A DNA stretch of 64,000 nucleotides, from positions 124,001-188,000 of the forward strand of contig JBBRTV010000005.1 of the NCBI GenBank assembly GCA_038243995.1. Reading direction: 5' to 3'. Shown one piece after another: positions 59,910 to 64,000 of this stretch. The position numbers were made by a program, and so were the translations under genes. How positions within the stretch are numbered: position 1 is the stretch's first letter; the number at the start of each line of letters is the position of its first letter. Origin of the DNA: Scleromatobacter sp038243995 (GTDB taxonomy: Bacteria > Pseudomonadota > Gammaproteobacteria > Burkholderiales > Burkholderiaceae_C). A model generated the notes under the pieces. It did not search any database. It saw only the letters and a program-made list of their open reading frames with translations, and was not told the origin of the DNA.

Positions 59910-59915
59910 TATGAT
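59910..59915 (+). promoter_or_regulatory. Possible -10 (TATGAT) placed for a leaderless alkA-type transcript
   Basis: TATGAT ends 6 nt before the ATG at 59922, so transcription would begin at or near the start codon. No Shine-Dalgarno is visible ahead of that ATG. No clear -35 was found, which would fit an activator-dependent Ada-type promoter but does not prove it. Confidence 0.3.
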
Positions 59916-59921
59916 GGCGCC

Positions 59922-61580
59922 ATGGAACTCGATCCCGACACGGCCTGGAATGCGCTGGCCACCCACGACGCACGGTTCGACGGTCGCCTGTTCGTCGGCG
60001 TGACATCGACCCGGATCTACTGCCGGCCCGTGTGCCGCGTGCGCACCCCGCGGCGCGAGAACTGTCGCTTCTTCGCCAATGCCGCCACCGCGGAGCAGGC
60101 CGGCTTCCGCCCATGCCTGCGTTGCCGGCCCGAACTGGCGCCGGGCCTGAGCCTGATGGATTCGTCGCAGGTGCTGGCGCAATACGCCGCGCGGATGATC
60201 GACCACGCGGTGCGGACGGGCGCGTCGGTGCGAATGCCGGCGGTCGCCGAGCGGCTGGGCGTCACCGAACGGCACCTGCGGCGGGTTTTCGCGCAGGCGC
60301 ATGGCGTCAGCCCGATCGACTACCTGACCACCCAGCGCCTGCTGCAGGCCAAGCAGCTGCTGACGGATACCACCTTGCCGGTCACCGAAGTCGCACTGGC
60401 GTGCGGCTTCGAGAGCCTGCGACGCTTCAACGCGGTGTTCGCTCAGCAGGTGCGCCTCAAGCCCACGCAGCTGCGACGCGACGCCGGCGCGGCGCGCGCG
60501 AACGCGCCGCGCGGCACGGGCCGGCGCGCGCAGGAGGACGCGCCGGACGCGCCCTTCACCCGGGTGCGCCTGGGCTACCGACCGCCGTATGACATCGCCA
60601 GCATGCTGGCGTTCTGGGAACAGCGCGTGCTCGCGGGCGTCGAGGAAGTCGAGGGCAACGTGATCCGCCGCACCTGGGCGCCCGGTTCGCAACGCGGAGC
60701 GGCACCGGCTTCGCCGGACGGCGTGCACGGCTGGCTCGAGGTCGAGTTCCTGCCCGAACGCAACGAAGTCGAACTGCGCGCCAGCGCCAACCTCGCCGTG
60801 CACGGGGGACGGCTCGTCGAGGTCGCGCGCCACGCACTGGATCTCGACGCCGATCCGCAACACATGGCGCCCGTGCTGGACGCGCTTGCGCGGCGTCATC
60901 CGCGCTCGCCCGCGACGGCGGGGCTGCGCATGCCGGGCAGCTTCGACGGTTTCGAGACGGCCGTGCGGGTGGTGCTGGGCCAGCAGGTGAGCGTGGCCGC
61001 GGCGCGGACGTTGACGCGCCGACTTGTCGATCGCTTCGGCGCGCCGGTGCAGACGCCGTGGGCCACGCTCACGCGCTGCTTTCCCGACGCGGTCACCCTC
61101 GCGGCCGCCCCTCCCGATGCGATCGGCGAGCTGGGCATCGTGCGCCAGCGCGTGGGCGCGCTCCAGTCGCTCGCGCGCGCCGTCGCGGACGGCCTGCCGC
61201 TGCATCGCGGCGCCCCGCTGGCGACCACCCTGGCGGCCCTGCGCGCCCTTCCCGGCATCGGCGACTGGACAGCCGAACTGCTGGCGTTGCGCGTCCTCGG
61301 CTGGCCGGACTCGTTTCCCGCGAGCGACATCGGGTTGCTGAAGGCGCTCGGCCTCGCGGGCGCGCGCGAGGCGCCGCAGGCGCTCGCGGTCGCGGAGCAC
61401 TGGCGCCCCTGGCGCTCCTACGCCGTGATCGCCCTGTGGCGCGCGCTCGATGGCATCGAGCCGGCCGCCGCCAGACCCACCGCAGATGCACGCGAGAGCT
61501 TGCCCGCTGCCCCACCGCCGCCACCCCGCGTCGTGGGCGCGCCTGCGCCACTCGCACACGTTTCGAAGGATCCCTCATGA
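59922..61580 (+). CDS. AdaA-AlkA fusion: methylation-responsive activator and 3-methyladenine DNA glycosylase
   Basis: 552 residues. The N-terminal Ada zinc domain has Cys34, Cys38, Cys65 and Cys68 (YCRPVCRV; PCLRCRPE), matching the zinc ligands and methyl-acceptor Cys of Ada. An AraC-type helix-turn-helix follows (about 95-185: VAERLGVTERHLRRVFAQAH, VTEVALACGFESLRRFN). The AlkA part (about 205-520) has the N-terminal AlkA domain, then VVLGQQVSVAAARTLTRRLV and the helix-hairpin-helix LPGIGDWTAELLALR with catalytic Asp in SFPASDIGLLKALG. It should sense methylphosphotriesters and excise alkylated bases. Its TGA overlaps the ATG of ogt. Confidence 0.94.
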   Translation: MELDPDTAWNALATHDARFDGRLFVGVTSTRIYCRPVCRVRTPRRENCRFFANAATAEQAGFRPCLRCRPELAPGLSLMDSSQVLAQYAARMIDHAVRTGASVRMPAVAERLGVTERHLRRVFAQAHGVSPIDYLTTQRLLQAKQLLTDTTLPVTEVALACGFESLRRFNAVFAQQVRLKPTQLRRDAGAARANAPRGTGRRAQEDAPDAPFTRVRLGYRPPYDIASMLAFWEQRVLAGVEEVEGNVIRRTWAPGSQRGAAPASPDGVHGWLEVEFLPERNEVELRASANLAVHGGRLVEVARHALDLDADPQHMAPVLDALARRHPRSPATAGLRMPGSFDGFETAVRVVLGQQVSVAAARTLTRRLVDRFGAPVQTPWATLTRCFPDAVTLAAAPPDAIGELGIVRQRVGALQSLARAVADGLPLHRGAPLATTLAALRALPGIGDWTAELLALRVLGWPDSFPASDIGLLKALGLAGAREAPQALAVAEHWRPWRSYAVIALWRALDGIEPAAARPTADARESLPAAPPPPPRVVGAPAPLAHVSKDPS

Positions 61581-62152
61581 ACCTCCCCGCCTCGACCACC
61601 TTGCCCGCGCGCCGCACGTCCGGCACGCGGCTCGCGCAGGCCATCATCGAATCGCCGCTCGGCCCCCTGACGGCGCTGGCGAGCGACGCCGGCCTGATGG
61701 GCCTCTGGTTCGACGACCAGCAGCACGCGCCCGGCAACCTGCAGGCCGACATGGACCCCGCGCAGCGCTGGATCGCGCAGACCCGGGCCGAGCTCGCCGA
61801 CTATTTCGACGGCCGGCGGCGCAGCTTCGGCGTCCCGTTGAGCCCGCAGGGCACGCCGTTCCAGGAAGCCGTGTGGACGCTCCTGCGCGAGATCGACTGC
61901 GGCGCCACCACGAGCTACGGGCGCATCGCGCGCGCGCTGGGCAAGCCGTCGGCGTCGCGCGCGGTGGGCGCGGCGGTCGGCCGCAACCCCATCGGCATCC
62001 TCGTCCCCTGCCATCGCGTGATCGGCGAAGACGGCTCATTGACGGGCTACGCGGGCGGCCTCCCGCGCAAGAAGGCCCTGCTCGAGCTCGAAGGCGTCGG
62101 CGTGCGCGGATCGGCGCCGCCGGGCACGCCCGCGCAGGCCTGCCTGCTGTAG
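61577..62152 (+). CDS. ogt: Methylated-DNA--protein-cysteine methyltransferase
   Basis: 191 residues with an ATG at 61577 inside the ATGA overlap with the previous gene and GAAGGA 6 nt upstream. Removes alkyl groups from O6 of guanine in a suicide reaction. Family motifs: GTPFQEAVWTLLREIDCG, TSYGRIARALGKP, the active-site VPCHRVIG (Cys145), and GYAGGLPRKKALLELE. An N-terminal RNase H-like domain precedes. With the AdaA-AlkA fusion it forms a compact alkylation-response operon. Confidence 0.96.
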   Translation: MNLPASTTLPARRTSGTRLAQAIIESPLGPLTALASDAGLMGLWFDDQQHAPGNLQADMDPAQRWIAQTRAELADYFDGRRRSFGVPLSPQGTPFQEAVWTLLREIDCGATTSYGRIARALGKPSASRAVGAAVGRNPIGILVPCHRVIGEDGSLTGYAGGLPRKKALLELEGVGVRGSAPPGTPAQACLL

Positions 62153-62222
62153 CCGCCGCGCGCCTGCCCGCACACGCCGCACCGGTATCCGCGCGCCCTT
62201 TCCGGAACTCCCGTGAACCCGC

Positions 62223-63113
62223 ATGCCTGTCACCTACATCGCCGAACTGATCGCTCTCGCCGCCATCTGGGGTGGCTCGTTCCTCTTCATGCGCCTGTGC
62301 GGCGCCGACTTCGGCCCCGCGCCACTCGCCGCCATCCGCGCCATCGGCGGCACCTTGTTGCTGATGCCGCTGCTGGCCGCGCGCGGCCAGCTCGGCGACC
62401 TGCGCCGGCACTGGCGCGCCATCGCGTGGATCGGGGTGACGAACTCCGCGCTGCCCTTCTTGTGCTTCGCCTGGGCCGCGCTCGCCATCACGGCGGGCCT
62501 GTCGTCCATCTTCAATGCGACGACGCCGCTGTGGGGTGCGCTCATCGCCTGGGCCTGGCTGGGCGATCGCCCCGATCGCAGCCGCACCTGCGGACTCGTG
62601 ATCGGCTTCGTGGGCGTACTCTGGCTTGCAGGCGACAAGGCCAGCCTCAAGCCCGGGGAACACGGCGTGAGCAGCGCGCTGGCGACCGCCGCGTGCCTGG
62701 TCGCAACCCTGCTGTACGGCTACTCGGCCAACTTCGCGAAGCGCCGCCTCACCGGCGTACCGCCGCTCGCGCTCGCCGCGGGCAGCCAGTTGTCGGCGGC
62801 CGTGGTGCTCGCTGTGCCGGCCGCCCTGCTGTGGCCGGCAACGGTGCCGTCGCCGATCGCGTGGTCGGCGGCGATCACGCTGGCGCTGCTGTGCACCGGC
62901 GTCGCCTACGTCCTCTACTTCCGGCTGATCGCCCACATCGGACCGGCCAACGCGATCTCGGTCACCTTCCTGATCCCGGCATTCGCCGTGCTTTGGGGCG
63001 CGCTCTTCCTGCACGAGGCGCTCGGCGCGGTCATGGCGGCGGGTTGCGCCGTCGTGGTGCTGGGCACGAGCCTGGCGACCGGGTTCTGGCGACCGCGCGT
63101 GCTCGCCCGGTGA
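62223..63113 (+). CDS. EamA-family (DMT superfamily) transporter
   Basis: 296 residues with about ten hydrophobic segments in two EamA repeats. The first begins AELIALAAIWGGSFLFMRL and contains SALPFLCFAWAALAITAGL; the second starts near SALATAACLVATLLYGYSAN and has GVAYVLYFRLIAHIGPANAI then PAFAVLWGALFLHE. Members export metabolites or amino acids and some are symporters. Substrate cannot be assigned. Confidence 0.92.
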   Translation: MPVTYIAELIALAAIWGGSFLFMRLCGADFGPAPLAAIRAIGGTLLLMPLLAARGQLGDLRRHWRAIAWIGVTNSALPFLCFAWAALAITAGLSSIFNATTPLWGALIAWAWLGDRPDRSRTCGLVIGFVGVLWLAGDKASLKPGEHGVSSALATAACLVATLLYGYSANFAKRRLTGVPPLALAAGSQLSAAVVLAVPAALLWPATVPSPIAWSAAITLALLCTGVAYVLYFRLIAHIGPANAISVTFLIPAFAVLWGALFLHEALGAVMAAGCAVVVLGTSLATGFWRPRVLAR

Positions 63114-63144
63114 AGGTAGCCCCCGCTCACGGACAGCCGTTCCC

Positions 63145-63661
63145 ATGACAGCCCTGCTTTCCCTGCGCACTGCCAACCAGGCCGACGCGCCCCTGCTCGG
63201 CGACATGCCACACGCGCAGCCGCGCCTCGGCCTACCGCGGCATGCTGCCCGACGACTACCTCGACGACGTGATGCCGGCCGAGAGCCGCGCGCACTGACA
63301 GGCCAAGATGCGCCAACTCGCTGCGGGCGCCGGGCTGGCGCTCATCGCGCAATCGCAGGGCGAGCCGGTCGGCTTCGTCTGCATGTTCGCGCCCGATGCG
63401 GACGGCAGCGTGTTCATCGACAACCTGCACGCGCTGCCCGATCGCAAGGGCCGCGGCATCGGCACGGCGTTGCTGGCCGCGGCGGCGGCATGGACACGCG
63501 CGCAGGGCGCCCGCCGCATGCACCTGCTCGTGCTCGACGTCAACGCGCCGGCGATCGGCTTCTACGAAGCGCGCGGCTGGCGCTGCATCGGACGCAGGCG
63601 GGACGACTCCATGGGCGGCGTCGAGGTCGTCGCGCTGATCTACGCGCTCGCGCTCGAATGA
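63145..63661 (+). pseudogene. GNAT acetyltransferase with a frameshift and an in-frame stop
   Basis: The start (MTALLSLRTANQADAPLLGD) is normal for a GNAT protein. Homology then moves to the next frame near 63206 (TRSRASAYRGMLPDDYLDDV), consistent with one extra C in ATGCCACACG. In that frame a TGA at 63296 stands where GNAT relatives usually have Trp after an RAH-like stretch. After it the same frame continues (QAKMRQLAAGAGLALIAQ, then acetyl-CoA loop LPDRKGRGIGTALLAAAAA and VNAPAIGFYEARGWRC) to the stop at 63661. Two independent lesions suggest decay rather than one sequencing error. Confidence 0.8.
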
Positions 63662-63833
63662 CGCGGCCCCGAGTACCTCGACGAACCACTGCCGGCATGT
63701 GCGTGACAGCCCCACCGCCTCAACCAAGAAAGATTTGTTCACGATTGATGAGGGTCGACGAGGCCGGGCCATCATGCAACTTGATCAATACCGGGTGCCG
63801 GCCCATCAAGATCGGTGATCGTGCTCACTCGAC

Positions 63834-64000
63834 AACCGCAGCAACGCGTTCGTCGAAGCCATGAACGGACTGATGCAGCAGGCCAAGCGAGCCGCTCGCG
63901 GCTACCGAACCGCGACCAACTTCATCAATATCGCCTATCTGCGCCTGAGCAAGCTTACCCACCTGCCGACGTCGCCCTTCTCACCCGCCGTGGCCCTCTC
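63834..64000 (+). mobile_element. 3' end of an ISL3-type transposase gene (continues past window)
   Basis: In one frame the translation reads NRSNAFVEAMNGLMQQAKRA, then ARGYRTATNFINIAYLRLSK and LTHLPTSPF, which matches the C-terminal catalytic end of ISL3-family transposases (the conserved N-x-x-V-E-x-x-N...K-x-x-x-x-G-Y/F region). A TGA lies in frame at 63816 and sequence before it is unrelated, so only the last part of the gene remains in this window. The terminal inverted repeat was not identified. Confidence 0.7.

Overview
The window is GC-rich (very roughly 65-70 %, judged by eye) bacterial chromosome with tightly packed genes. The housekeeping order (isoaspartyl methyltransferase-like gene, tolC, waaA), the T6SS type with TagJ/ImpE, and the UppP and TrmB sequences suggest a betaproteobacterium, most likely Burkholderiales. 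This is inferred from gene content, not from a marker-gene search.

Layout. (1) 1-6856, + strand: the end of a Calx-beta/RTX-like surface or secreted protein, then a type I secretion ABC ATPase and an HlyD-type adaptor. The outer-membrane partner is not in this operon, but a TolC homologue lies at 14170. (2) 6900-10046: an accessory patch with a 5'-truncated sulfatase, a secreted YadA-head-like beta-roll protein, a BLUF blue-light protein preceded by a tiny coupled leader ORF, and a fragment of a sulfate-binding protein. (3) 10047-20521: mostly core genes: trmB, uppP, a DUF1439-type lipoprotein divergent from a TetR regulator with a clear palindromic operator, a PCMT-family methyltransferase, tolC, waaA, a phosphomannomutase/phosphoglucomutase, and a LytS/AlgZ-type kinase with a LytTR response regulator. 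(4) 20705-51495, all on the - strand: a complete-looking type VI secretion cluster. In transcription order: PpkA-like kinase, FHA protein, lipoprotein, PppA phosphatase, VgrG, PAAR-like DUF4280 protein, DUF4123 chaperone, a TssB/TssC-like composite, TssK, TssL (with OmpA domain), TssM, TagF, TssA, TssB, TssC, Hcp, TagJ, TssE, TssF, TssG, ClpV. No TssJ and no obvious toxin/immunity pair were seen. (5) 51618-59635, - strand: a two-partner secretion pair, TpsB (TTG start) and a 2092-residue filamentous-haemagglutinin-like TpsA. (6) 59922-62152, + strand: an alkylation-repair operon made of an AdaA-AlkA fusion overlapping ogt. (7) 62223-64000: an EamA/DMT transporter, a broken GNAT acetyltransferase and the 3' end of an ISL3-type transposase.

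Working together: three independent routes for large surface or contact proteins (T1SS, T6SS, TPS) lie within 60 kb. The T6SS has the threonine-phosphorylation control set (kinase, FHA, phosphatase, TagF). The most unusual item is the protein at 39181-40674, which joins a TssB-like N-terminus to a TssC-like body that lacks the normal C-terminal sheath region. It sits where an effector gene would normally follow a VgrG-PAAR-DUF4123 unit. No tRNA, rRNA or CRISPR array was seen.
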